A DNA stretch of 64,000 bases. Source: Apoderus coryli (Eukaryota > Arthropoda > Insecta > Coleoptera > Attelabidae). Positions within the stretch are counted from its first letter, which is position 1, and each line of letters begins with the position of its first letter. Positions 1 to 10,832 of this stretch are shown here, in pieces. The stretch spans positions 8,318,860 through 8,382,859 of the forward strand of contig OU452199.1 in NCBI GenBank assembly GCA_911728435.2, written 5' to 3'. Under the pieces are notes generated by a model that did no database searches, had not been told where the DNA came from, and saw nothing but the letters and a program-made list of their open reading frames with translations. The position numbers and the translations under genes were made by a program.

Positions 1-144
1 GATAAGCCATACTGGGGCAACAACAAAGCAAACAGAAAAACTGCTATTAATAATCAGAGATCCGCAGATGCGGAAGACCTGAAGGCATTGCGCCCTGAGA
101 AAACACCTAAGGAAATCACGAGGATCATCAATGTGCAAAGGTGA
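1..144 (+). CDS. 3' end of an unidentified open frame, cut by the window edge
   Basis: Frame 1 is open from the first base to a TGA at 142-144, giving 47 residues that include DKPYWGNNKANRKTAIN and a basic/acidic tail ending RIINVQR. Base composition is clearly richer in G+C than the DNA that follows. An AATAAA polyadenylation-type signal lies at 236-241, about 90 bases after the stop, which would suit a terminal exon. I do not recognise the family. It could be the last exon of a host gene or the end of a retroelement reading frame. No start, upstream splice site or domain can be seen because the sequence begins inside it. Confidence 0.3.
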   Translation, partial: DKPYWGNNKANRKTAINNQRSADAEDLKALRPEKTPKEITRIINVQR

Positions 145-395
145 CGTTGACAGCATACCGAGTAATATCTGAATGCGCATCTTTACCACGCAGATGACAC
201 GCTAGTGTGCCAGCCGACATTCAATCAAGTGTAAAAATAAAGATTAATTTCTTTTCATAGTAGACATTAACCAAATTATCCGCTTCAATAAGACATGACA
301 CAAATGATCAATACGTTAGCAAGCCCATATAATTCATGTAAAATATTTATAAAACGAAATAAATTATCCATCATCAAAATGGAGTGTCAGTTTCA

Positions 396-545
396 AATAA
401 AAGAAAACAAACAAAAACTTTCAAAGTCAACACCACAAAAAACTTTTAATTTAGTTATGTAAAGGAAACTAGTTTCGGCTCAACAAGCCATCATCAGTCC
501 TACAATAAAGATAAAAACGAATGCATAAGAGAAAAAAACATAAGA
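396..545 (-). repeat. Dispersed repeat carrying a hammerhead motif, copy 1
   Basis: Read on the minus strand, this block matches the plus strand at 27285-27432. The two share an A/T-rich lead (TCTTATGC, then TTTTTATCTTTATTGTAGGA), the hammerhead core, and a tail with TTTGAAAGTTTTT and TGTTTTCTTTT. The copies have diverged by substitutions and small indels. No reading frame is linked to either copy. Hammerheads of this kind are known from Penelope-like elements and small non-autonomous retroelements, so this may be the end of such an element; that assignment is inference. Confidence 0.6.
455..508 (-). ncRNA. Hammerhead ribozyme-like motif, copy 1
   Basis: Minus strand, 5' to 3'. Helix I is AGGA (501-498) with UCCU (466-463), plus an outer UUAU (508-505) with AUAA (458-455) across a small internal loop. 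The core is CUGAUGA (497-491), followed by one extra U. Helix II is GGCU (489-486) with AGCC (480-477) and a five-base loop. Then come GAAA (476-473) and helix III ACUAGU, which is self-complementary. The predicted cleavage site follows U467. A helix III without a loop would need a dimer, as is known for short-stem hammerheads. All invariant core bases are present. Cleavage activity is inferred, not shown. Confidence 0.5.
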
Positions 546-642
546 GAAAAAAAATATATTTATAACCCAGCTACCTACTTGCTTGGAAAACAAATAAATA
601 GATAAACAAACAAACAAAATAAACAAAACAAAAATAATCCCT

Positions 643-963
643 TCACTGAAAATCGATTAATATATGTATTAATGCTCCGGAAGTTAATATCCACCGCCTG
701 AGTCCTCTTTTAAATATAAAAATTGAAGCAACCGCTCTCAACGCCACCGGAACATTGGCATAAATTCTTGGGGCTAAAAGTCGAAGCGAACGTTGTCCTA
801 TCTTTTTTCTGGCTCTAATTTGTGAGTATTCATACTTTTTTTTGTATCTTATGAGGTAAAAATGTTCTATAGAATATAGTGTACTCCTATTCTTATGTTG
901 TATCAGCATCATTCGGTAGCAATACCGTTGCCTGATATCCATAAACTTACTCTCGGAAAACAA
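643..963 (-). pseudogene. Probable non-LTR retrotransposon fragment (end of reverse transcriptase region)
   Basis: An uninterrupted 106-codon frame on the minus strand. Its middle, with RARKKIGQRSLRLLAPRIYANVP, resembles the conserved tail of many insect non-LTR reverse transcriptase ORFs, where a GxRSxxxxxPxxxNxxP pattern precedes the stop. The basic stretch YKKKYEYSQIR just before it also fits that region. No YADD catalytic box is present; that part of the enzyme would lie upstream and is missing. The frame ends shortly after the motif, as expected for a 5'-truncated copy. The likeness rests on one short motif, so a chance frame remains possible. Confidence 0.4.
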
Positions 964-3320
964 CAGATTACTAGAATATGTTCGTTTTTTATTAAATATA
1001 ATTTTAATGATATTTTTTGTATTGTTTCAAGAGGTTTTAATTGAGTTTTATACGCACCACCCCCATCCCGAAATTCCATACATACATACACTATTATGCA
1101 TTAACCTATTTATTTACAATACAATTTACATAACATGGCTAACAAAATTTATCTAGCTCTGATCATAAATATTATTTACACATTTTTGAATTAAATCTAT
1201 TACAGAAGTGCTTAGTGTAGGTGAAGTGTTTTCTCTCCTAATTATTCCCTTTAATTCAATCGGGTTAAATATTCAATAATAACGAAACATTAGTACGTAT
1301 TATTATAAATATAGAACAACAAATGGATCGTTTTATATTAAGGATGATCTATCGTAATTTTACTTGTATAGGAAACAAGAAGTTTTAAATAATCCCTGCT
1401 AATAAATCAATAATTTTATCATCCTGTATACAGATAGCCGATGTTTATAATAGAGTTTTAAGTCTTTATATTTTATTGCACTTAAGGGGTCAACGAATTA
1501 ATGTGGAATCGACAATACTGCAAATTTTATATTCAATTTTATGTTTTTCGATAACCTTTTACTAAAAAATATATACATATAACAGCGTATTTTACATAAA
1601 GTTTCAGATACCGTTTCACCAACAAAAAATTGTTTCAGAATTTCAGTTATGCAACATATAATTTCACTTAAGTACTAGGTATATTGTGAAAGAATTCAAA
1701 CACGAAAATTTAATTACATCAAAATATTGAAGTCCTCATGAAAAGCAGCCAACACGAATAGAAACACTAACTTGATTAAATATAAATAATCAATAAGGAA
1801 AGTTGCTCGCCCGGCTTCTATGAGAGCCATCCGCAAAAACAGACGAAACTTACACTGAAGTGGCATCAAAATTGTAGAGTGGTGGCCGGTAAACTAAGTT
1901 TTACTTATCTTAGGAAAGTTTTGGTTTTGCTGAAAATAATATGCCCAATCTGTAGCTAATTTTTTTACTGCAAACTTATTTTTAATAAAGTTACTTTAAG
2001 AAAGTTTTCGTGCTGTCTACTTTTATAATGTTTTATGTATTTTCTGTCCATAAATAGATATCTAAGTTTTGATGGTTTGGTAAATTTTATACATAGATTT
2101 TAAATACAAACAAATATAAATATGTTAACTACTTGAATATTTTTGGTTTTGGTTCACTTTGATCGTGACAGGCCTTCGTAGTAATATCGATTAAAATATG
2201 CAAAAGTTAATTGAGTATTTCTTCATTAAATCTTTGATGTCAAATTGATCAGGACTAATTAAAGCGCTGCAAAAGACTGTCTAGGGCACTGTGGTTATCA
2301 TTGTTGTTGTATGAATTGGTTGATTCTATAGAACTGTATGAATTGAGCCAAATTAGATTTAATTTGTACATTTTCTTGATGGTGAATTTAGTAATTTTTC
2401 TGTTACATAACTGAAAGTAATATGAGTGTTTGTCTAGATGATATGCTTCCGCATGAGTAGATCACTGGTTTAATATATTCAATTACATAAAAGCAAGTCG
2501 TTTACCAAAATAAATAAATTATCTAATAATTATTATCATGCTTCTTGTATAATTTAGATACTCAAATAATATTATGTATTTTTTGCTGGTCTAACCCGAT
2601 TGGTATTGGAAAACACAACTGTAAGTAAGTAGACACAAAAGATTTATTTGTTTTCCATATAAATTTCCATTTCCCATCGTCGAGAAGACGTCGTTATTCC
2701 AAGTTTAATTCTGGTCAAACTCTAGTAGCGGTCGTAATAGCCTCCGGCAGCAGATATTGTGTGAGTATAGATGTATACATCTATAGTATTTGGACGATGG
2801 CCAAAATTGACTAATTTATTTACGAGCGGTTTCTATATCCTTTATACCATATATAGATATAGATGTGTGTACACATTTCCAAAATTACTATATCTCGTCT
2901 GACCAGTTTTCAATTCGGATAATGCAGGTATCAAAACTGATACTCTTTAGCAATAGCAGTAAAGCATGTAAAGAGTGCTCATGTAGGACCATTTAGAATG
3001 GAAACCGTTTTTATATTTAGATGTAGATATGGTAGCAGTTACAATAAATCTACACATAAATAACAGTAAAAAGAAAACTTTAAAAATTCATCTGCTTAAT
3101 GGCTGAATGCACAACATATTATCGTTATAAAAATTACAAAATATGCCGCATTCTACGAAATACTACTATACTATAAATGCCAAATAAGCAATTGACATGT
3201 GCAGTTCCATTGTATGTTTACTATGTATTAAATGGTATCGTCACGGCTTAATTTTTGATGTTTATGAGCGTTAAATGATTAGACAATTTGCATTGTTTTT
3301 TTTAATAAAACCCTAAATAC
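964..3320. other. AT-rich intergenic DNA, no gene seen
   Basis: No open frame of meaningful length, RNA gene or complete element was found. It has A/T runs, short TA-rich tracts near 2840-2880 and a slightly more G+C-rich patch at 1800-1900, where every frame has stops. It is probably old transposon debris beyond recognition by eye. Confidence 0.5.
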
Positions 3321-3495
3321 TGTCACACCCCGTATATTTTAATAAAAATATTGCATTCGGTCGAACTAAGTATTTTTCGCTGATTAATAACTTATAAAAG
3401 TTCATGACTCTAACATCGGTATTGAATATACGAAACAGACAAAATTTGCTGATTGACATTCTTTCACACAAGCGGTACGACGCCAGGAATAGACG
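3321..3495 (-). repeat. Dispersed repeat, inverted relative to 28011-28192
   Basis: Starts with TGTCACACCCCGTATA, the sort of terminus seen on insect DNA transposons, and matches the reverse complement of 28011-28192 over about 175 bp. Shared stretches include TTCATGACTCTAACATCGGT and TACGACGCCAGGAATAGA. The copy at 28 kb has a short extra segment and two changes that break frames open here, so a conserved protein is not supported. Family unknown. Confidence 0.6.
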
Positions 3496-4251
3496 CAAAA
3501 AATCAAAAGTTATAAATTGTTACGCAACAGGAAAAAAGCGGGTCTTCCCTTCAATTTCGGCGAATAAGCTCCGCGTTTTAGAAGCGATAAAAAGCACAAA
3601 TCTCCCCGTTGAGTAGTGTCTTTAAGTTTCACGGTTTATCAACGCGAGTTTATAATATTAATAATTATAATTTTAAACATTTTTGAAACTGAAAATTGCC
3701 GATAAAGATCAGCTGTGTCGATGATGATGATTATTATGTAAGTACAAATTTTAAATATTGTAATTGATAATTTACTGATTTCTTGAGACTTGTCCTTTTT
3801 ATTGAATTGACTTTTGTATATTCTTTAAATAATTAAATAATGTTAGTAAAATATATTTGACTTCTTTTTTATTTTAATATAGTTTTCTTAATCTAATCAA
3901 GTAACTATTAACTGAGAGACGCAGTTCAAATACAGACTGTCACTCGTTTACGAGGGACAATCATTAAGATCCTCTTTTGTGAGCGTGATGTACGTGGGCG
4001 ATTCTACCCTTATTTGATTCTAGTTAATATTCACTCAAATACCAATGATTGGGACTGTTGCTGGTCTCGCGATTGTTTGTAGCTATCTACTCTTTTATGA
4101 GTGCGCTTTTAATAAATTCTCTTTTGCTGCTTTTATTAAAACTAATTAATATTCAATAATTATTATTCATTCCAAAAGCTTTGATCTAATTGAATACAAT
4201 ATTGTTCAAAGTTTATTTTCATCTAATTTAATACTGAGGTTATGTGTCAAA
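3496..4251. other. AT-rich spacer, no gene seen
   Basis: Nothing beyond a short GATGATGATGATTATTA microsatellite-like tract near 3720. A 70-codon frame at 3404-3616 overlaps the dispersed repeat and is not supported as a gene. Confidence 0.45.
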
Positions 4252-4645
4252 TTAGCACTTCTTTAATTTCCTATTGCGAATGTACTGCCACTTAGCTCCA
4301 CTATTTTGATTCCTGCATTGATATTGTAGCAATTCCCTTTTTAATCCTTTTCGCTCATTCTCTTCTATCTTCTTCCTTGCATTCTTTCTTCCTCCTCTGC
4401 AGCTTGCGCAACACTTATACAGACTCTTCCGACCGACGCGACGGCGACGGGTGTAATCTGTCTTCAATATTTGTACGTTCTCTTGTTATTTTCTTGCCTT
4501 TTGACATTGCTTTTGATTGTATTAAGGTTTGTTCTAGTTCGACTGCTCCATGTTGGAATAATTTCAAAGAAATATTATTTTTATTTTGAATACATAGTCC
4601 TTCAGCTTTCTGGGTCTGGCGTCCATGTTCATTTTGCCTCTTCAT
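4252..4645 (-). pseudogene. Unidentified possible coding relic in two overlapping frames
   Basis: Two minus-strand frames meet near 4415-4467. The upstream one (4645-4415) reads MKRQNEHGRQTQKAEG and later MSKGKKITRERTNIEDRLHP. The downstream one (4467-4252) has a charged, helix-prone stretch, RKNARKKIEENERKGLKREL. Read together with a frame change near 4430, they would give a basic protein of about 130 residues with coiled-coil character. I do not recognise a family. The plus strand here is pyrimidine-rich (TCTTCTTCC runs), and low-complexity bias could create the charged frame by chance. Confidence 0.2.
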
Positions 4646-4719
4646 TATTTTATTGTTGTTTTCTAAGGTTTTTCAGGAGTCATATGAGAAAGATAAATAA
4701 CAAAAATGTCAAAGAAATG

Positions 4720-4770
4720 TTACTTTTACACTAAAATATGGAGACCCATTCGTGCCTCGAGGGCAGCAGT
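4720..4770 (+). repeat. Short conserved repeat with a CCTCGAGG core, copy 1 of 3
   Basis: Contains TTACTTTTACACT, then AAATATGGAGA, then CCTCGAGGGCA and CAGT. It matches 59951-60005 in the same orientation over about 50 bp, and 32870-32912 in reverse orientation over the ATATGG-to-CTCGAGG part. It may mark the end of a transposon family, but no partner end was found. Confidence 0.5.
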
Positions 4771-4837
4771 AAATTTTTTCATTTATTGTCCTCACAAATC
4801 TGCCTATGGTCCATTTTTCTCAAGAGCTCTACGCTTA

Positions 4838-6124
4838 TACGAGGGTTGCTTTTTATATTTCGGGATTTGGTAACCCTGGTGTTGCAATCTGGCAACTGAC
4901 AGCTCTATCGTAAAGTTGGACATTTTTGAGGTTATACGTACTCAGAACGTTTTGACATACGAGCGCTATTTGTGTTGTTTACAGTAACTTAAAGGATTCA
5001 TCTCGGCCCAAAAATGAAATTAATTCGTAAACATTTTCGTGCGATTATTTTTTACAACTTTCGACGTGGATGAACTCAGCAACAGTGCATGGATAAACTT
5101 AATTCAATTTTTGGCGACGAAGCTCCATCAAGGACCAGTGTTTATCGATGGTATGGTGAATTCAATCGTGGTCGTAGTTCACTCCAAGACGAATTTTGTG
5201 AAGGTCGTCCAAAATCAGTTGTTGTTCCGAAAACCATTGATGCTGTGCGCGTACTGATATTGCAAGATCGTCATGTGACCTATCAAGACATTGAGACAAC
5301 CTTAGGCATTAGTGGGACCAGCATACATTCAATATTGCATAAACATTTGACTGTCAAAAAAATTTGTTTGTGTTGGATCCCACACAATTTGTCATTCGCT
5401 CAAAAAAAGACTCGTGTCGATTGGTCGAAAGAAATGCTCAAAAAATACCATCGCGGTGCTTCGAAGCACGTCTATGACAGGTGATGAATCGTGGATTTAT
5501 GCGTATGAACCCGAAGGTAAACAGCAGTCGATTGTATGGGTGTTTCAGGATGAGCCAAACGCAACAAAACTTGTTGCGCACGAAGCACTTCCAAGCAAAT
5601 GGTCGCCTGTTTTTTCGGAAAAACTGGACATGGCGCAACCGTATCACTAGAACAACTCAGAACAGTCAATTCTGAGTGGTACACAACCATTTGTTTGCCA
5701 GTTGTCTTCCAAGAAATCAGGAAAACCAACGGCCGAAGACGGATCACTCTTCACCACGACAATGCGAGCTCTCAAATATCGGCTCAAACAACTGCATTTT
5801 TGAGCACCTAAAACATCGATTTGATGAGTCATCCGACGTATGGTCCTGACTTGGCACCGAATGACTTATTTTTATTCCCGTACGTAAAAAACAAACTGAG
5901 AGGTCAACGTTTTTCGGCACCTGAAGAAGCGGTTGCTGCATTCAAAATGCATGTTTTGGAAATACCTCAATCAGAGTGGCAAAAGTGCTTCGACAATTGG
6001 TTCAAACGCATGCAAAAGTGTATAGATCTTCATCGGGAATATTTTGAAAAACAATAAAGTGATTTTCGATGATTAATATTTGTTATTGTTCTCTAATCCC
6101 CAAATATAAAAGGCAACCCTCGTA
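4838..6124 (+). mobile_element. mariner transposon (Tc1/mariner superfamily, DD34D), full length but inactive
   Basis: Bounded by terminal inverted repeats of about 28 bp: the left end begins CGAGGGTTGCTTTTTATATT at 4840 and the right end is its near-exact reverse complement, ending at 6122. TA dinucleotides flank both ends (4838-4839, 6123-6124), the target duplication typical of the superfamily. Without TA the length is 1283 bp, normal for mariner. It contains a recognisable transposase gene in the same orientation, broken by stops and frameshifts. It could be mobilised only by a transposase supplied from elsewhere. Confidence 0.93.
5014..6057 (+). pseudogene. mariner transposase, broken
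   Basis: mariner transposase cuts and pastes the element through a DDD catalytic triad. Here the N-terminal helix-turn-helix region starts at ATG 5014, is interrupted by TGA at 5071, and resumes with MDKLNSIFGDEAPSRTSVYR. The linker CRWIPHNL-like segment reads LCWIPHNLSFAQKKTR. The first catalytic Asp sits in TGDESWIYAYEP, the second in HHDNASS, and the third in the YGPDLAPND box. A short deletion near 5475 shifts the frame, a second shift lies near 5595, and a TAA stops the frame at 5809-5811. The tail QSEWQKCFDNWFKRMQKCI runs to TAA at 6055-6057. All three catalytic Asp codons survive, but no continuous protein can be made. The first Tyr of the usual YSPDLAP box is followed by Gly instead of Ser. 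Confidence 0.93.
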
Positions 6125-9078
6125 CAACACCCGGTTATAAGTGTATTGTGCTATAACTTGGATCATCCTATATAGCATAATGGTATGGCGATCTAAAAAC
6201 ACCTGAAATAGTACACAGTGCTGTACATCCTGTATAAAAATGATATATCTTCGATAAGGCAAATATTTTGATTAATTTAATAAATTCCATGTTATCAGCC
6301 ATCTATAATAGAACATAAAATAATGTTTGTATAGCCTTCGGCGGGCCTAATTTGGTTGATGGAGTTAAGCGGTAGCAAATCATCAACAATAACAGGCAAT
6401 AATAACTGTTATCTCGTGTATACTAGGAGAGAACAAAGGCACACAAGCACTGATATGCTATATATGGGGAAACCGCGAATTAAAATTAGATTCTACTAGT
6501 CACAATGACACCTTTGAAATTCATACAGAGAGAGTTAGAGAGAGTCATAGTGGGAGTTTAGATCCCAGTTGGCTTTGACTTTCCACCTTTGTGTTTGGAT
6601 GTGGTATTCAAATTAATTCATTTGTCTTGGATTGAACTCAAGATGGTTATCAGTTTCCAGGAATAAGCTACAAGGGGTTTCATTAAATTTATACAGCTGA
6701 GATGTATAGGGTTTTCAATTGTGACTGTTGTTATAAATTTGAGTAATTACTATAATCTCAAGATATGTATGCTCAGTGTCTGCAATGTACTTATTGATTT
6801 TTGACTCTAGGGTAGAATGGGTAGCTCGTGTCTTGCCATTTGAGTTTGCTTCATGAATTGGAATAAGGCAAACAATTGTTGTTTTGAAACAATACTGTTG
6901 TGTATTTCAAAATGTAGAGCCACTACTTCAACGTTATAAGAAACTTATTCGGTAGAACCACCTGAAAATGTCGCAGATGAATCTGTTCAGCTGCTAAACA
7001 TGCCTCTACTTTGTGTTTGTCAGATATTACTGAGAGAAGAATACTACCCGCTGACCTTTACAATAATGGTCGTGCAAGTGCAAAAGACTGGGAAACTCAC
7101 ACAATATGTTCCTTTGATATTTTACAAAACTCCCCACTGTCAATAAGAAATGACAAAGCTAATTTTTACTTATAAACTCATTTTATTTGATGTTGAATTT
7201 ATAAAATTACTTGACAACTAAGACAGTTTGGTTTGAAGTTAGAAATTTAGTTGGCCCCTTTTCAGATGTAGCTGTGGTCGCAATTGTATTTCGTCTGTTC
7301 CTATGTTCATGTGAATCTAAAATATTGGATATGGTGTTGCAAATGAAATTTAGATAGTTGACGTTCCTGGTACATCGAAAACGCAATTAAGTGGAAGATG
7401 ATTATATTATGATAGTTTAGCTGAGCTGAGATAAATAAGATAAAATTTCAAAACTTGAGACGACCATAGGGAATCGAGCAACTTTGGAAAATGTATTAGT
7501 ATTTGTGGTATCAACTCTAGTACAAAATGTTTAGGAGCCTGTATATAAGCGAAATATGAAAGAAACAGGTGTAGCTAAAAAACCTGGCGTCATTCTGATA
7601 TTATTGACGAAATCTCTTGAAGTAAATAATATTTCTGATTGATTTTAGATGGTACAATACACTTTAACTACCTAAAACTTTCGAAAGTTGGATATAATAT
7701 TATTTGCTAGAGATTTCGGGGGAACCTGACAGGAAGAAAGGTGTTTTAGTTGAGGTTCTAGCTGTATGTCAATTTGCCTCTTAATAGATTATAAGATTAT
7801 ATTAGGAGAGCTGTAAATTGGACTTAAATTTCTAGATGGATCATTACTATGGTTGAAAATATGTGTTCATCATCATTTGACTGTAGGTCTTTCTTAATTG
7901 TAACTTTTTCCAAAATGAATGCTTATATTGTACCTATTAGCAAAGATTAATATTAATCTTTGCTATTAGAGTACACAAAAATTGTAACTATAGCTTTAGT
8001 CTGAATCACTCATTCAATATAATGGACCAGAGCATTAATGTGGTTACCTATCGTTTATGTCGATTCTTTTATAAGAAAAAAAAATGTTTTCGTCAGTATT
8101 TTGAAACCAATTTCATATTAAGAAGTAAAACTACGCACAATATGTGGCTTTAGCATTTCTTAAACAATAAAGAAAACTTTCTTAAGCCATCCATTATATG
8201 CTTTATTTTCGGATTATGCTTTTATGGAACAGGGAGATGATTGATTGTGAACAGCTTTTCCTTCCTTATATTATTGAAAATCTTTAAAATCGTTGTTAAA
8301 AGCTGTTTTCACCTACATTATGGATATGATGTGAATATACATATATAGCGTAATTAGAAAAACATTATTTTCCATGAAAGATGTTTGTATTAAGTTCTCA
8401 ATGAAATTGTATCAGCATTTTGAACCATATAATTACTACAATATTTTCTATAATAAATTACAGCAGCAAAAGAATAAAAGAGTGTGAGCTTCTCCAAAGC
8501 AGTATTGTTTGTATAAAAATGTCATACTACTACTAAAGTCTCCACAACTTCTTATATTGCCTTCGGATACCGGAAAAAATATAATGACGTAGTCCGTCAC
8601 TTTGCTGACCCTAAAGTCACTGGTTGCAGCTCGTGAAACCACACGCAAATTTGCGACTTGTTTTGCTGCTCTAACAAGTCCTCACAAATTGTTATAGGAT
8701 TCCGTTTTAGGTGCAAAGGGCAAATAACTTATGCTGCCGTACATTTCAATGTGATGAATATAGACTCAGAAATATCGAAGCTTGTCGCAGTATTGGACGT
8801 CCAACGTTCACTTTCTATGATGTAATTTTTTAATTCGTACCCTCATTCTATTTCAGCTTCGGTATACCACATATTTGGCGTGAAACTGCTCCCTACTCAT
8901 GCATATTTTGTTTAGCTATAATCCCTCTCACTCTCACTCTATCCTATTTGCATGCAGTACGTATTTTCTAATGTTATGAGCAGTCCCACACTGTAACAAA
9001 CTATAGTTTTGTTTTTGGAAACGGATCTAATAATATAGTGAATATTGACACGGTGAGGTTGATTTTGCTACTACCTAT
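6125..9078. other. Long AT-rich spacer, no gene seen
   Basis: No frame, RNA gene or complete element is supported. A short open run near 7020-7140 and a 66-codon minus frame at 8448-8648 have no recognisable motif. The one clear structure is the perfect palindrome at 7938-7965, listed separately. Confidence 0.45.
7938..7965. repeat. Perfect 28-bp palindrome
   Basis: Both strands read TAGCAAAGATTAAT followed by ATTAATCTTTGCTA, with no spacer. Function unknown; it could be a cruciform-prone site, a transposon footprint or a protein-binding site. Confidence 0.9.
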
Positions 9079-9125
9079 ATACATGGGAAATACACACCAA
9101 TGTTGTTGCTAGATTTCCCATGTAT
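9079..9125. repeat. Inverted repeat with 13-bp perfect arms
   Basis: ATACATGGGAAAT at 9079-9091 pairs exactly with ATTTCCCATGTAT at 9113-9125 across a 21-base loop. No reading frame or known terminator type is attached. Confidence 0.85.
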
Positions 9126-9536
9126 CCATGGAAGTTTAGCTTTACGATCCGGCATTGGCGTTACATACAGACCTAGTCGCAAATTTATACAAAATATGCA
9201 TTCAAATAATATTTCATCCATTTTCCAGTGGTATTGTATTCGAAATCTGCTGTGCTGTAGCTTTTCTCTTGATAAGTTACTTACTTTTTCGATAGGTTTT
9301 GCCCTGTTTAACTCGAAATATTTTCTTTTTCTTGCTTTTAATTAAGAACAGAGCGTTAATTTGTTATATTGGATTAAACCAGGGGTTCCCAAACTTATTT
9401 TGTCTACTGCCCACTTTGAGAATAAATTATTTTTCACCTACTTAAAAACCACTATAACTTCAAATTAAATTAATTCATTATTGTGAGCTATTTTGGCGGA
9501 GATTAAACATTCATTCTAAACGAGACTTATTTACTA

Positions 9537-9632
9537 TAACCCACAAGAGTTAATTTGACACCTGCGCGCAGTAGGAAGTACACATAACGGCGCTCAGGTC
9601 TCAAGTTAACTCTTACGGGCTACACCTGCCAA
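9537..9632. repeat. Imperfect inverted repeat nested in the hAT element
   Basis: ACCCACAAGAGTTAATTTGA...CACCTG on the left pairs with CAGGTCTCAAGTTAACTC...GGGC on the right, about 26-base arms with roughly five mismatches and a 30-base loop containing GTACACATAACGGCG. It may be a small foldback insertion or part of the subterminal region. Confidence 0.5.
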
Positions 9633-9739
9633 TGAGAATGATTATTGAAACGCAACTTTATAGTATTCAGACAGAGTGTCTTTTATTCAAAATAAAACAA
9701 ACATAATCGATACTTTTATTGTTTACTAGAAATTTAGAG

Positions 9740-10245
9740 ACCCATACAAAAGGCGAAACCATATTCAATACCTACATTGGAAAAGTTTTTTGATGAGAAA
9801 GAGATTCCCTTGAAAAATATTATATCAGTTGCTACGGATGGCGCTCCGGCTGTGACAGGGTGCCATAAATGCTTCATTGCCCAACAAGCTCATTACATCA
9901 AACAATGATATAGCTTACATGACAAACCTGTATAAATTGTTCAACGACATGAATCTCCAACTGCAAGGCGATGAACTAAATTTAATTAAAACAAAAAATG
10001 TCGTTGCTGCTATTGCAGCCAAACTGCTTCTGCACAAAAAGAATATCGGCAAACGTGAGTTTCACAATTTTCGGAATTTATCAGTATCCTGTAGTAACGA
10101 CGACTTGCTTGCCTACTGCAAACATTTGGAAAACCTCCACATTGACTTCACCGAACGATACCAGGACATTTTGAACTTGGGTTCTTCACATATTTTCTCA
10201 TCTTCATCATCATCATTAGTTGGCAAAGGAAAATTACGTATCTAG
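9740..10245 (+). pseudogene. hAT transposase fragment (ZBED/SCAND3-like group), broken
   Basis: Three pieces in different frames give a recognisable hAT transposase segment. The first is TKGETIFN, then EKFFDEKEIPLKNIISVATD followed by GAPAVTGCHKCFIA, which carries the DGAPAMTG box with a catalytic-region Asp. After a stop at about 9906 and a frame change comes LYKLFNDMNLQLQGDELNLI with the K/L-rich helices that follow in this family. The frame ends at 10245 in low-complexity Ser codons, where the tandem duplication starts. The N-terminal BED zinc finger and the C-terminal dimerisation region are absent. No active protein is possible. Confidence 0.8.
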
Positions 10246-10612
10246 GAATACTAATGACTATTAAAATGCGAAAGTGTGTCTGTTGTATTTTTATTTGTTT
10301 GTTTGTTTCTACTTTGATTTCGACACGGAGCGACCGATTGACATGATTTTTAACGTTTATTTATTGAATAAATCAGGAGAGATATATGAACTACGCTAGT
10401 TCTTCACATATTTTCTCATCTTCATCATCCTCATTAGTTGGCAAAGGAAAATTACGTATCTAGGAATACTAATGACTATTAAAATGCGAAAGTGTGTCTG
10501 TTGTATTTTTAATTGTTTGTTTGTTTCTACTTTGATTTCGACACGGAGCGACCGATTGACATGATTTTTGTTTTATTTATTGAATAAATCAGGAGAGATA
10601 TATGAACTACGC
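10181..10612 (+). repeat. Tandem duplication of about 215 bp inside the hAT element
   Basis: Two adjacent copies (10181-10398 and 10399-10612) share GTTCTTCACATATTTTCTCA, a GTTTGTTTGTTTCTACTTTG stretch and ATTTCGACACGGAGCGACCG. They differ by only a few substitutions and a small indel, so the duplication is much younger than the decay of the transposase. The GTTTGTTTG...CGACCGATTGACATGATTTTTG segment resembles non-coding repeats common in insect genomes. Confidence 0.85.
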
Positions 10613-10832
10613 GGAGAGAAATATCGAACCGAGTTTGAGCAATCTCTTAATTAATATTAGTTGATGTTCACAAGTTCTAGTCGAGAGCTCACTCGGTGTC
10701 TAAGAGTCGTCCTAGCCCCCAAGCCTCTACACAACGCCTCCATTTTTTTCTGGGTCTCTTACCGCCCCCCTTGAGGCCTGCAGCGCCCACAAAGGGGCGT
10801 TATCGCCCACCTTGGGAACCGATGGATTAAAC

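Larger units (their letters stand above)
9380..10824 (+). mobile_element. hAT transposon, degenerate, with 8-bp target duplication
   Basis: The left end is CAGGGGTTCCCAAA and the right end is its partial reverse complement TTGGGAACCGATG. GATTAAAC is present on both sides (9372-9379 and 10825-10832), the 8-bp duplication diagnostic of hAT insertion. The element is 1445 bp, much shorter than an autonomous copy (usually over 2.5 kb). It holds only part of a transposase gene, in the same orientation. A tandem duplication of about 215 bp (10181-10612) and a smaller inverted repeat (9537-9632) lie inside it. Confidence 0.88.

Noticed and set aside
3404..3616. 70-codon plus-strand frame
   Set aside because: Overlaps a dispersed repeat whose second copy does not keep the frame.
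9100..9345. 81-codon plus-strand frame starting inside a hairpin
   Set aside because: The start codon lies in the inverted repeat and the product is low-complexity Phe/Leu/Ser.
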